DNA of 64,000 nucleotides from Kribbella aluminosa. GTDB lineage: Bacteria; Actinomycetota; Actinomycetes; Propionibacteriales; Kribbellaceae. Position 1 is the first letter of the stretch; every line of letters starts with the position of its first letter. Positions 8,196 to 16,050 of this stretch are shown here, piece after piece. Position numbers and translations under genes: made by a program. The DNA lies in NCBI RefSeq assembly GCF_017876295.1, contig NZ_JAGINT010000001.1:3658001-3722000 (forward strand), read 5' to 3'. The notes beneath the pieces were generated by a model. The model worked only from the letters and a program-made list of their open reading frames with translations. It did no database searches and was not told where the DNA came from.

Positions 8196-9412
8196 GCGGC
8201 CGGCCGATAGGCGACGAGGTCCTGGTACGGCGTGCGGCGCGGGGCGTCGCCGTACAGGCCGCGGCGCTGGTCGCGCTGGCGATGCTGCTGCTGATCGTGC
8301 TGGTCACCGTGGTGATGATCCACGGGCAGTCCGTCGCTGCCGACGACCTGCTCAGGGCCGCGCTCGCCAGCGCGGACGACGTGGTCGATCCGCCGGTGGG
8401 CACCTGGCTGGTGATGAGCAACTCGGCGTCACCCGGTCTACCGGACGACCTTCGGCCGGACCTGGAGGCGCTGCGGACCGAGGCCGCCAACCACATCCAG
8501 GTGACCACGGTCGAGGACGACGACGGCGAGTACCGGATCGCGACCGGGTTGGTGAAGGGCCGTCCGGTGCAGGCGGTGCTCGACCTCGCGTCCCAGCACA
8601 AGGAACAGGCCCGCATGCTGCAGGCGATGGGACTGGCCACGGTGCTGGCGCTGCTGCTCGCCGGGTTGCTCGGCGTGCTGGTCGGGCGTCGCGCCGTACG
8701 GCCGTTGGCGCAGGCGTTGACGTTGCAGCGTGCGTTCGTGGCGAATGCGGGACATGAGTTGCGGACTCCGCTGACGTTGCTCAGTACGCGGGCTCAGCTG
8801 CTCGGGCGGTCGCTGCATCGCGACGGTGCGAGCGAGCAGGTCCTGGACGACGCGGACGGAGTGGTCCGCGACACGCGGCGGTTGACCGAGGTCGTCGACG
8901 ACCTGCTCGCGGCCGCCGATCCGCGGCGGGCGGAGGAGCCGGAGCCGGTCGACCTGGTCGTCCTCGCGCAGGACGTCGCCGAGGCGGCGAGTGCGCATGC
9001 CCAGCAGGTGGGTGTCCGGGTACGGTCGGCTGCGGATCGTGACAGTGCGCCCGCGCTCGGTTCGGCGAGCGCGATCCGGCGGGCGGCGATCGCGCTCGTT
9101 GACAACGCGATCGATCACACGCCTAGTGGTGGTGAGGTGCGGATCGCCGTCCGGAGGGAGCGCCGGGACGTGATCGTGTCGGTCAGCGACACCGGGCCCG
9201 GGATCGGTCCGGAGGCGGCGCAGCGGGTGCTGCGGCGGTTCGACTCGAGCGGTCAGCGGCGCGGGAGGGCGCACTACGGGCTCGGTCTGGCGCTCGCGCA
9301 CGACGTCGCGAACCGGTTCGGCGGGCAGTTGCGGCTGGCGCCGAGCGAGGTCGGGGCGACGTTCGAACTGGTGCTTCCGGCGCTCCGCGAGGACGGTCCA
9401 AGGAAGAGCTAA
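8192..9412 (+). CDS. Sensor histidine kinase (HisKA/HATPase), membrane-bound
   Basis: Orthodox membrane kinase, 406 residues. Two membrane helices (about residues 20-45 and 148-170) bracket a roughly 100-residue extracytoplasmic sensor loop; a short linker leads to the phospho-acceptor H-box FVANAGHELRTPL near residue 188. The ATP-binding part has the N-box VDNAIDHTPSGG and G-boxes DTGPGIGP and YGLGLAL. No PAS or other recognisable input domain is seen, so the stimulus is unknown; its position between ApbE and the flavocytochrome suggests an envelope or redox cue. Partner is the response regulator immediately upstream. Confidence 0.95.
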   Translation: MSGRPIGDEVLVRRAARGVAVQAAALVALAMLLLIVLVTVVMIHGQSVAADDLLRAALASADDVVDPPVGTWLVMSNSASPGLPDDLRPDLEALRTEAANHIQVTTVEDDDGEYRIATGLVKGRPVQAVLDLASQHKEQARMLQAMGLATVLALLLAGLLGVLVGRRAVRPLAQALTLQRAFVANAGHELRTPLTLLSTRAQLLGRSLHRDGASEQVLDDADGVVRDTRRLTEVVDDLLAAADPRRAEEPEPVDLVVLAQDVAEAASAHAQQVGVRVRSAADRDSAPALGSASAIRRAAIALVDNAIDHTPSGGEVRIAVRRERRDVIVSVSDTGPGIGPEAAQRVLRRFDSSGQRRGRAHYGLGLALAHDVANRFGGQLRLAPSEVGATFELVLPALREDGPRKS

Positions 9413-9436
9413 GAATCCGCGGGCATCGTCGGGGGC

Positions 9437-10858
9437 ATGACCCACCGCGGAGCCGCTCCTGCGATCAGCAGGCCGCGGATGCCGCACGTACGGCGCCGGA
9501 CGCCGCGGACGCCGGCGTGGTGGCGGGACGCGGCCGGCATCGCGTGCTGGGCGAGCGTGCTGGTGGTCGTCGCGCTGTGGGTCTCGGGGCGCGGGCTGCA
9601 GAGCCTGCTCAGCGGTCCGGCGGACCTGCTGACGTCACTCGGCCGCCTCACCGGGCTGGTGTCGGCCGACCTGTTGCTCGTGCAGGTGATCCTGATGGCC
9701 CGGGTGCCGATGATCGAGCGGAGCTACGGGCAGGACGAGCTGGCCCGGCGGCATCGGCTGGTCGGGTTCTGGTCGTTCAACCTGCTACTCGTACACGTAG
9801 TGCTGATCCTGGTCGGATACACGCTCCGCGATCACAACGACCTGCTGCACGAGACGTGGACGGTGGTCACGACGTACGGCGGGATGCTGCTCGCGACAGC
9901 GGCGGCGATCGCGCTGACGGTGGTCGTGGTGACGTCGATCCGGGCGGCCCGGAAGGTACTGCGGTACGAGTCGTGGCACCTGCTGCACCTGTACGCGTAC
10001 GTCGGCGTCGGGCTGTCCGTGCCGCATGAGATCTGGACCGGAGCGGACTTCTCGACGTCGCGGCCGGCGCAGGTCTACTGGTGGTCGGCGTACGGCGTCG
10101 CGGCCGGGGCGATCGTGCTGTACCGATTGCTGTTGCCGGCCTGGCGGACGGTGCGGTACGGGCTCACGGTGCGTGAGGTGATCCAGGAAGCGCCCGGTGT
10201 GGTGACGGTGCTGATCGGCGGGCGCGAGCTGCATCGGATGCCGGTGCGGGCCGGGCAGTACTTCGTATTCCGGTTCCTCGACGGACCGGGATGGTCGCGC
10301 GGGAATCCGTACTCGTTGTCGGCGTCGCCGGCTCCGGATCGACTTCGGGTGACGGCGAAGGCGGCCGGTGACGGCAGCGGTCGCCTGGCGCGGCTGCGTC
10401 CGGGAACGCGGGTCGCGGTCGAGGGACCGTACGGGCGGCTGACCGCGGAGCGGCGGGTGACGGAGCGAGTCGCGATGTTTGCCTGCGGCATCGGTATCAC
10501 GCCGCTGCGGGCGTTGCTCGAGGAGCTCGAGTACCGGCCGGGGGAGGCGGTGCTCGTGTATCGCGCGCACAGTGCCGAGGACCTGGTGTTCCGGGACGAG
10601 CTGGAACAGCTCGCACGACGGCGGGGGATCGCCGTGCACTACCTGCTCGGACCACGGTTGCGACGGCGCCGGTCGTGGTTGCCGGACGGTGCGGCGACGT
10701 GGTCGGACGAGTACGCCGTACGACGGCTGGTGCCGGGGATCACGGCGTACGACGTGTATGTGTGCGGACCCGACCCGTGGATGGACGCGGTCGCGGCTGC
10801 GGTGCTGAAGGCCGGGTTGCCGTCGAACCAGCTGCACCAGGAACGCTTCTCGTGGTGA
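9437..10858 (+). CDS. Ferric-reductase-like transmembrane flavocytochrome / ferredoxin reductase family
   Basis: Membrane electron-transfer protein of 473 residues: a six-helix ferric-reductase-like domain with paired histidines for two b hemes (RRHRLVGFW...LLLVH near 92-112, and SWHLLHLYA, plus SVPHE), followed by a cytoplasmic FAD/NAD(P)H reductase domain. FAD binding is shown by GNPYSLSASP, nucleotide binding by GIGITPLRALLEE and the C-terminal VYVCGPDPWMDAV. It should take electrons from cytosolic NAD(P)H and pass them across the membrane. The two FMN-binding exported proteins encoded next are the natural electron acceptors. Begins 24 bases after the kinase stop. Confidence 0.93.
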   Translation: MTHRGAAPAISRPRMPHVRRRTPRTPAWWRDAAGIACWASVLVVVALWVSGRGLQSLLSGPADLLTSLGRLTGLVSADLLLVQVILMARVPMIERSYGQDELARRHRLVGFWSFNLLLVHVVLILVGYTLRDHNDLLHETWTVVTTYGGMLLATAAAIALTVVVVTSIRAARKVLRYESWHLLHLYAYVGVGLSVPHEIWTGADFSTSRPAQVYWWSAYGVAAGAIVLYRLLLPAWRTVRYGLTVREVIQEAPGVVTVLIGGRELHRMPVRAGQYFVFRFLDGPGWSRGNPYSLSASPAPDRLRVTAKAAGDGSGRLARLRPGTRVAVEGPYGRLTAERRVTERVAMFACGIGITPLRALLEELEYRPGEAVLVYRAHSAEDLVFRDELEQLARRRGIAVHYLLGPRLRRRRSWLPDGAATWSDEYAVRRLVPGITAYDVYVCGPDPWMDAVAAAVLKAGLPSNQLHQERFSW

Positions 10859-10871
10859 AAGGAGAACGTGC

Positions 10872-11357
10872 GTGAGGCGCGGGATCAGACTGCTGATGAC
10901 GGTGGCGACGACGGCGGTTGTCGCGGTGGCGTTCCGCGCCAGCCTGCAACAGCCCACCACAACCACAGGCGCGGCCGCGGTGGTCAGCTCGACGACGCCT
11001 CCGGCCAACCATCACGTCCGGCGCTCCACCCCATCACCCAAGACAAAGCCAACCACCCCGGTGAGAAAGTCGGTTGTGGTTGCAGGCGGTGTGGTGAACA
11101 CGCAGTACGGCCCGGTGCAGGTGGAGGTTTCTGTTGGCGGCGGGAAGATCGCCAAGGCTCACACCCTGCAACATCCGAGCGGTGACGGACGCACCGACCA
11201 GATCAACGGGTACGCCGTACCGCAGCTCGACCAGGAGACCATGACCGCGCAGAACGCGCACATCGACACCGTCTCCGGAGCGACCTTCACCTCCGAGGGC
11301 TACCGCCAATCGCTCCAGTCCGCCCTCGACGCCGCCCACCGAGCGGGCGCCCTGTGA
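10872..11357 (+). CDS. Exported FMN-binding protein 1 (ApbE target)
   Basis: FMN-binding domain protein of 161 residues. The N-terminus MRRGIRLLMTVATTAVVAVAF is a signal anchor with a twin arginine; a Thr/Pro-rich linker (about 28-65) follows, then one FMN-binding domain. The flavinylation motif DTVSGAT spans residues 132-138, with Thr138 the predicted FMN attachment site. Start is a GTG at 10872 preceded by AAAGGAGAAC, 13 bases after the flavocytochrome stop. It should carry covalently bound FMN outside the membrane and accept electrons from the flavocytochrome. It overlaps the next, homologous gene by 4 bases. Confidence 0.92.
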   Translation: MRRGIRLLMTVATTAVVAVAFRASLQQPTTTTGAAAVVSSTTPPANHHVRRSTPSPKTKPTTPVRKSVVVAGGVVNTQYGPVQVEVSVGGGKIAKAHTLQHPSGDGRTDQINGYAVPQLDQETMTAQNAHIDTVSGATFTSEGYRQSLQSALDAAHRAGAL

Positions 11358-11800
11358 CCGCCCACTCCCAGCGACTCCGCCGCAACCTCCTCGTCGGCGG
11401 CAGCACCGGCGTACTGCTCCTTCTCCTCTTCCTCTACCCAACCAGCATCAACCACGTCGACCATCCGGCGACACCGGCAGCCGCACCCGGAGTCGTGAGT
11501 ACGTCGGCCGGCGACGTGACGGTGAACGGCACCTCGGCCGGCACCCGGTACGGCCCCGTGCAGGTCCGGATCACCGTCCGCGCCGGCCGGCTGACGGCCG
11601 TCGACGCGCTCGTCTACCCTTCGTCCGGTGGGCGGGACCGCGAGATCAGCTCGTACGCGCTGCCGCAGCTCGAGCAGGAAGCGCTTGCCGCGCAGAACTC
11701 GCACATCGATACGGTGTCCGGGGCAACATTCACGTCCGACGGGTATCGTCGCTCGCTGCAGTCCGCACTGGACGCAGCGCATTTCCGCAGCGCCGGCTGA
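11354..11800 (+). CDS. Exported FMN-binding protein 2 (ApbE target, tandem paralogue)
   Basis: Second single-domain FMN-binding protein, 148 residues. The N-terminus has LRRNLLVGG before a very hydrophobic helix (GVLLLLLFLYP), then a short linker and the FMN-binding domain. The flavinylation motif DTVSGAT is at residues 119-125, identical to protein 1, and the C-terminal 30 residues are nearly identical (SHIDTVSGATFTSDGYR), so the pair arose by tandem duplication. Start GTG overlaps the preceding stop. Whether the two proteins pass electrons in series or serve different acceptors is unknown. Confidence 0.9.
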   Translation: MTAHSQRLRRNLLVGGSTGVLLLLLFLYPTSINHVDHPATPAAAPGVVSTSAGDVTVNGTSAGTRYGPVQVRITVRAGRLTAVDALVYPSSGGRDREISSYALPQLEQEALAAQNSHIDTVSGATFTSDGYRRSLQSALDAAHFRSAG

Positions 11801-11913
11801 GGGCCGCCGGAGTTCGCTGACGGTCCAGCGGGCCGCGTGAAACGTGCCAGACCGGGGTGCTACCTGATAGACACGGGGACCGGTACGTGTTGCGGACAGG
11901 GAAGCGGCTTCCG

Positions 11914-12378
11914 ATGGTGATGGCATGGCGGTTCGGCGCCGTTGGCGTGGACGCTGTCATGGCCGTGATCCAGGACCCGGCACAGTTCGCGGACTGGATG
12001 GTGGCCGTACCGCCGGAGGTGCGCGCCGGACCGAACTGGCCGCAGAAGGGCAGCGTCGTGCAACGGTACGACGGCCGCGAACCACGCATGCGGCACGCCG
12101 AGAACCGGCACCTGACGGTGGCCCTGGTCGAACGCTGGCGTCCGGAGGACGAACTGATCCTCCGGCTGCGCAGCGGTCTCGGCGGGTGGGTCCGGATCTG
12201 GATCAAGGTGCAACCGCGTCCGGGCGGCGCGCTGATCGAGGTCCGCGCCGAGCCGCTCACCGCGACCGCCCGCCTGCGCTTCACCGGCGCCTCCCGCGGC
12301 CGCGCCGAGGAACGCTGCGTCCAGGTCGCCGAGCGCCTCATCGCGCTGGCCACGACCGAAGAACCCGCAGTGGACTGA
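11914..12378 (+). CDS. SRPBCC (START-like) family protein
   Basis: About 154 residues from the ATG at 11914; in-frame GTG codons at 11857 and 11887 are alternatives. The pattern FGAVGVDAVMAVIQDPAQFADWM at the start, a middle with alternating strands (WVRIWIKV, ALIEVRAEP) and a long C-terminal helix (RAEERCVQVAERLIALA) matches a polyketide-cyclase/SRPBCC helix-grip fold that binds hydrophobic ligands. It is a single gene 113 bases after the FMN-binding pair and convergent with the MDR reductase. Specific function unknown. Confidence 0.7.
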   Translation: MVMAWRFGAVGVDAVMAVIQDPAQFADWMVAVPPEVRAGPNWPQKGSVVQRYDGREPRMRHAENRHLTVALVERWRPEDELILRLRSGLGGWVRIWIKVQPRPGGALIEVRAEPLTATARLRFTGASRGRAEERCVQVAERLIALATTEEPAVD

Positions 12379-12492
12379 CTCCGCAACCCAGGGGCTGGCT
12401 CTGCATGCAGACAGAACCGCCCCGAGCAGGCTGATTGTGGTCCGTGGCGGAGGTTGTGCGTGCGTGCAGGTCCAACCGTCCGCGGATTCACG

Positions 12493-13503
12493 CTAAGGGA
12501 CCAGCACGATCCGTCCGAGCACCTCGCCGGCCTGCAGCTTCCGGTGTGCGAGTACGGCGTCGTCGAGTGGCAGTTGTTCGTGGATGACGATCGGGAGCTG
12601 CCCGTCGGCCGCGGCGGCGAACTGCTCGGCGCGGACGGTACGACGGTCCGCGGGCGGCACCGTGTCCGCGCTGAACGTTGCGAACGACAAGGACTTCCGG
12701 AAGTTCGCCATCAACGCCGTACCGAGCTCGGCGGGCGGCGGTCCGGTGATCGCGCCGACCGCGACCAGCCGACCGTTCGGCCGCAGCATGCCGAGGAACG
12801 ACGGCACGTCCGGCCCCGCGACGACATCGATGATCACGTCGTACGCCGAGGGAGCGGCTCCGGCACCCGAGGTCGTACTGCGCGCGCCACCCGAGCGATC
12901 CGGCGCGTGCGTTGCGCGGCCGGAGCGATCCAGGACGTGTGTGGCGCCGACCTTGCGCAACAGTTCTCCGCGTTCCGCCGACGAGGTCGTCACCGCCACC
13001 GCGGACGCACCTCCCTGGGCGGCGAGGTGGACCGTGAGGATGCCGATGCTGCCGGCCGCACCGCGTACCAGGACGGACTCACCGGGACGGAAGTGCGCAT
13101 GGGCGAGCCCGAAATGCGCGACGACACCGGAACTCCCGAGCGTCACCGAGCCGGCGGCGGACAGCCCGGGCGGCAATGGTACGACGTCCTCGACCGCGGC
13201 GGTCGCCTGTTCGGCGTACCCGCCGCCGAGGCCGGTGAACGCCCAGACCCGCTGCCCGATCCAGGTCCGGTCCGTGTCGGGGCCGACGGCAACCACCGTC
13301 CCCGCGACCTCCGATCCGGGCACCAGCCCTTCGCGGAATCCCCAGGCGGACAACGAGCCGCTGCGGATCAACGCGTCGACGCCTCCGACGCCGATCGCCT
13401 CGACTGCGATCCGGACCTGGCCGGAACCCGGCTCGGGCGCCGGCAACTCGACGACGCTCAGCCCCTCGGGTCCGCCGAACGTCTTGATAGCCACTGCCTT
13501 CAC
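12493..13503 (-). CDS. Zinc-independent MDR alcohol dehydrogenase / quinone oxidoreductase
   Basis: NADPH-dependent medium-chain dehydrogenase/reductase of 336 residues. The N-terminal GroES-like domain begins MKAVAIKTFGGPEGL and contains GVDALIRSG and LVPGSEVAG; the Rossmann part has LVRGAAGSIGILTVHLAA near residue 145. The catalytic zinc ligands of true alcohol dehydrogenases are missing, placing it with quinone oxidoreductases. It is transcribed divergently from a TetR regulator across 67 bases that include a perfect operator palindrome, so it is almost certainly the regulated target. Confidence 0.93.
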   Translation of the reverse strand: MKAVAIKTFGGPEGLSVVELPAPEPGSGQVRIAVEAIGVGGVDALIRSGSLSAWGFREGLVPGSEVAGTVVAVGPDTDRTWIGQRVWAFTGLGGGYAEQATAAVEDVVPLPPGLSAAGSVTLGSSGVVAHFGLAHAHFRPGESVLVRGAAGSIGILTVHLAAQGGASAVAVTTSSAERGELLRKVGATHVLDRSGRATHAPDRSGGARSTTSGAGAAPSAYDVIIDVVAGPDVPSFLGMLRPNGRLVAVGAITGPPPAELGTALMANFRKSLSFATFSADTVPPADRRTVRAEQFAAAADGQLPIVIHEQLPLDDAVLAHRKLQAGEVLGRIVLVP

Positions 13504-13536
13504 TGCTGTCTCCTCTCGACTCCCTCGAGACTAAGT

Positions 13537-13550
13537 GGACGCAAGCGTCC
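13537..13550. promoter_or_regulatory. TetR-type operator palindrome GGACGC-AA-GCGTCC
   Basis: Perfect 6+2+6 inverted repeat in the 67-base divergent region between the MDR reductase (start 13503) and the TetR gene (start 13571). GGACGC-NN-GCGTCC with flanking A/T is a common operator shape for TetR regulators that control NADPH-dependent reductases. Its position would block both promoters. Confidence 0.7.
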
Positions 13551-13570
13551 GTTTGGCTAGAGTGAGAGCT

Positions 13571-14146
13571 GTGAATGATCGTTTGCCTCGGAAACTGCGT
13601 GCCGACGCGGAGGACAACCGCGAGCGGATCCTGGCGGCGGCCCGCACGTTGTTCGCACGCACCGGGCTGACGGTCCCGATGCGGGACATCGCGCGGGAGG
13701 CCGGGGTCGGTCCGGCCACGCTGTATCGCAGGTTCCCGACCAAGCAGGACCTGGCGACCGCGGCGTTCGCCGAACAGGAGCAGGCCTGCCGGCGGATCGT
13801 CGAGGACGGGCTGGCCGCGGACGACCCGTGGGAGGGGTTCTGCCTGGTGATCGAGCGGATCTGCGAGCTGCATGTGCACAACCGCGGGTTCACCGACGCG
13901 TTTCTGGCGACGTACCCGGAGGCGGTGGACAGTAGCGGGAGTCGCGAGCTGACGTTGAAGTCGGTGGGGATCCTGGCGCGGCGTGCGAAGGCGCGGGGCC
14001 GGTTGCGTCGCGACTTCGAGTTGGCGGACCTGGTGATCATGCTGACCGCGCACCGTGGGCTGCACGCGTCCACGCCGGCCGCGCGGCTGGCGGCGTCGCG
14101 GCGGTTCGCAGCCCTTACCGTGCAGGCTTTTCAGGCAAATGCCTGA
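13571..14146 (+). CDS. TetR-family transcriptional regulator
   Basis: Repressor of 191 residues from the GTG at 13571. The HTH is complete: RERILAAARTLFARTGLTV then MRDIAREAGVGPATLYRRFP (about residues 17-60). The C-terminal ligand domain has no assignable ligand. An in-frame GTG at 13535 lies inside the operator and is therefore unlikely to be the start. Divergent from the MDR reductase and probably self-regulating through the palindrome at 13537-13550. Confidence 0.93.
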   Translation: MNDRLPRKLRADAEDNRERILAAARTLFARTGLTVPMRDIAREAGVGPATLYRRFPTKQDLATAAFAEQEQACRRIVEDGLAADDPWEGFCLVIERICELHVHNRGFTDAFLATYPEAVDSSGSRELTLKSVGILARRAKARGRLRRDFELADLVIMLTAHRGLHASTPAARLAASRRFAALTVQAFQANA

Positions 14147-14177
14147 GGCGGTCGTGGAACGTGTCCACGACCGCCTC
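14145..14177. terminator. Strong hairpin between convergent genes
   Basis: A 14-bp perfect stem (14145-14158 with 14164-14177) and a 5-base loop, starting inside the TetR stop codon and ending 18 bases before the antitoxin-like gene's stop. The stem is GC-rich with no long T run, the usual actinobacterial form, and would serve both convergent transcripts. Confidence 0.75.
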
Positions 14178-14194
14178 TCAGCTACGGGCTGCGA

Positions 14195-14407
14195 TCAGCC
14201 TTCGTTGTTCAGGTTGTTGACCTGGTTCTTCGCGACGTCAACGCCCTTGTCGATCTGGTCGCCGTACTTGCCGCCGGTCTTCTCGTCGACGAACTCGCCG
14301 GCCTTGTCCAGGCCCTCGCCGACCTTGTCCTCGTGACCGTCGATCAGGTCCGCGGCCTTGTCCTTCAGGCCTTCGGCCGCGTCCTTGATGTTGTCGAAAA
14401 CACCCAT
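14195..14407 (-). CDS. Antitoxin-like small protein (MT0933/Rv0909 family)
   Basis: Charged helical protein of 70 residues, MGVFDNIKDAAEGLKDKAA at the start and EFVDEKTGGKYGDQIDKG in the second half; the DEKTGGKY core is the hallmark of the MT0933-type antitoxin family. No adjacent gene encodes a recognisable toxin, so a toxin-antitoxin role is not supported here; family members are also abundant stand-alone stress proteins. It lies 20 bases downstream of the disordered-protein gene on the same strand and may be co-transcribed with it. Confidence 0.82.
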   Translation of the reverse strand: MGVFDNIKDAAEGLKDKAADLIDGHEDKVGEGLDKAGEFVDEKTGGKYGDQIDKGVDVAKNQVNNLNNEG

Positions 14408-14427
14408 GCTCTGATCCCCGATCAGTG

Positions 14428-15003
14428 TCAGTAGTTGTTGTTGTCGTCGTTCGACGAGCCGGAGCCGCCACCCGAACGCTCGTTGTCGTTGCCGCTGCCG
14501 TCCGAGCCGTAGCCGCCACCGGACTCCTGACGCTGGCCGTAGCCGCCACCGTTGGAGTCGTTGGAGTCGTTGCCGGAACCGTAGCTGTTGCCACCGTCGT
14601 TCGAGTCGTTGCCCGAACCGTAGCTGCTGCCGCCGTCGCGCGAGTCGTTGCCGGAGTCGTTGCCGTGGCTGCTGCCACCGTCCCGGGAGTCGTTGCCCGA
14701 GTCGTTGCCGTAGCTGCTGCCCGAGTCATTGCTCGAGTCACGGCCTGAATCATTGCTCGAGTCACGGCCTGAATCATTGCCCGAGTCACGGCCTGAATCG
14801 TTGCCCGAGTCGTCGCGCTGGCCGTAGTCGCCGCCCGACTGGTTGCCGGAGCGGTCGGAGTCGCCGCCCTGGTTGTAGTCGTTGCCGCCCTCGTTGCCGC
14901 CGCCGTACGAGTTCCCGCCGGATTCCCCTCCGCTGGAATCCCGGCCACCCTGCTCGCCGTACTGGCTCTCGTTGCGCTGGTCTTCGTCGTAAGGATTGCT
15001 CAT
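14428..15003 (-). CDS. Low-complexity Ser/Gly/Asn/Asp-rich disordered protein
   Basis: A 191-residue protein built almost wholly of S, G, N, D, Y, Q and R, with no hydrophobic core, no cysteine and no signal peptide. After MSNPYDEDQRNESQYGEQGG it has a DSGRDSSN-type 8-residue tandem repeat (24-base DNA units around 14745-14820), then two 15-residue units of the YGNDSGNDSRDGGSS type, then SYGSGNDSND repeats. Tyrosines and arginines are spaced through the polar background, like prion-like phase-separating domains. The frame is supported by uninterrupted repeats with synonymous differences. No family is recognised and function is unknown. The ATG at 15003 is preceded by ACGGGGAGATATCGC. Confidence 0.75.
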   Translation of the reverse strand: MSNPYDEDQRNESQYGEQGGRDSSGGESGGNSYGGGNEGGNDYNQGGDSDRSGNQSGGDYGQRDDSGNDSGRDSGNDSGRDSSNDSGRDSSNDSGSSYGNDSGNDSRDGGSSHGNDSGNDSRDGGSSYGSGNDSNDGGNSYGSGNDSNDSNGGGYGQRQESGGGYGSDGSGNDNERSGGGSGSSNDDNNNY

Positions 15004-15185
15004 GCGATATCTCCCCGTGAGATATGAGTTGTCGCCCGCCCGAAGGTGTCGATCGAAGTCACTCGGAACGACTGGGGCGGTCGTGAGCCGGATGGCACCC
15101 GCCCTTTCCTACCGGAAGGTATGAGGTCGCGCAAGCACTCCGGTCCCGTGTTTTGCGCGCCTTCACGAACCGGCCACCCGAATCC

Positions 15186-15794
15186 TCAGCCGCCACTCAG
15201 CGCGCTCTCAGGCGAGAGGTCCTTGAGGATTCGGCGCAGCCTGTTGGTGGCGCGGAACTGGAGCTGTTTGATGGCGCCGTCGGTGCGATCCATCGCGGTC
15301 GCGGTCTCGTTGATCGACAGGCCGGCGAAGAAGCGCAGCAGCAGGCACTCGCGCTGGTCGTCGGGCAGCCGGCCGAGGGCGGCACGCAGTGCCGCCTCGC
15401 CGACGGAGGCGAGCGCGGCCGCTTCCGGGCCGATCGCCTCGTCGACCTGCGGGTCGACCTCGTCGGTGACGATCGCCAGCCGGCTCCAGCCGGAGCGGTG
15501 ATGGTCGATCACCACGTTCCTGGCGATCGTGACCAGCCAGGCCGCGAAGTTCAGGTGCGCTCGTGGCCGGCGGGCGATCGCGCGGAACGCCCGCAGGAAC
15601 GTCTCGCTGGTCAGGTCCTCGGCCGCACTCCGCGACGAGGTCTTGCTGTAGGTGTACCGGTAGATCGACGGCAGGTACCGGTCGTAGAGCAACCCGAAGG
15701 CCGCTCCGTCTCCCGCTTGCGCGAGCCGGACCAGTTCGTCCTCGTCGTCTTCGGTGTGGACGGTGGCGGTGCGTGCAGCCATGTGTATGGACAT
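15186..15794 (-). CDS. ECF-type RNA polymerase sigma factor
   Basis: Sigma-70 family protein of about 202 residues. Region 2 covers AGDGAAFGLLYDRYLPSIYR through AEDLTSETFLRAFRAI and NFAAWLVTIARNVVIDHHR; region 4 is ALGRLPDDQRECLLLRFFAG and ETATAMDRTDGAIKQLQFRA, ending in LRRIL. Start is uncertain: ATG codons at 15827, 15794 and 15782 and a TTG at 15848 are in frame, none with a strong ribosome site. No anti-sigma gene is adjacent; the next gene on the strand, 182 bases on, is the disordered protein, a possible target or partner. Confidence 0.92.
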   Translation of the reverse strand: MSIHMAARTATVHTEDDEDELVRLAQAGDGAAFGLLYDRYLPSIYRYTYSKTSSRSAAEDLTSETFLRAFRAIARRPRAHLNFAAWLVTIARNVVIDHHRSGWSRLAIVTDEVDPQVDEAIGPEAAALASVGEAALRAALGRLPDDQRECLLLRFFAGLSINETATAMDRTDGAIKQLQFRATNRLRRILKDLSPESALSGG

Positions 15795-16050
15795 GTCCGG
15801 CTCACGCACCACCCGGTGCGAATTCATCGATGTGCATGCGCTTCCCAAGCCCCGTTCTCAGTCAGCTACGCCGTGAACATCACGAAAAGATTACCGAAAG
15901 TCGCCCATCGTGTCACCACCCTTCCGCTGTGTATCCGGATCCGGCGCGAATTTTGTCGCCGGTACCAAGACACTTTGCCTGCAGCAACAGCAGCGGCCGG
16001 AAGCTGCATTGGCAGTGACCGGGTGTGGCCGGTCGGTGCAAGATGGGCGC

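Noticed and set aside
14195-14407. Toxin-antitoxin module
   Set aside because: The antitoxin-like gene has no toxin beside it; the adjacent low-complexity protein is not a known toxin.
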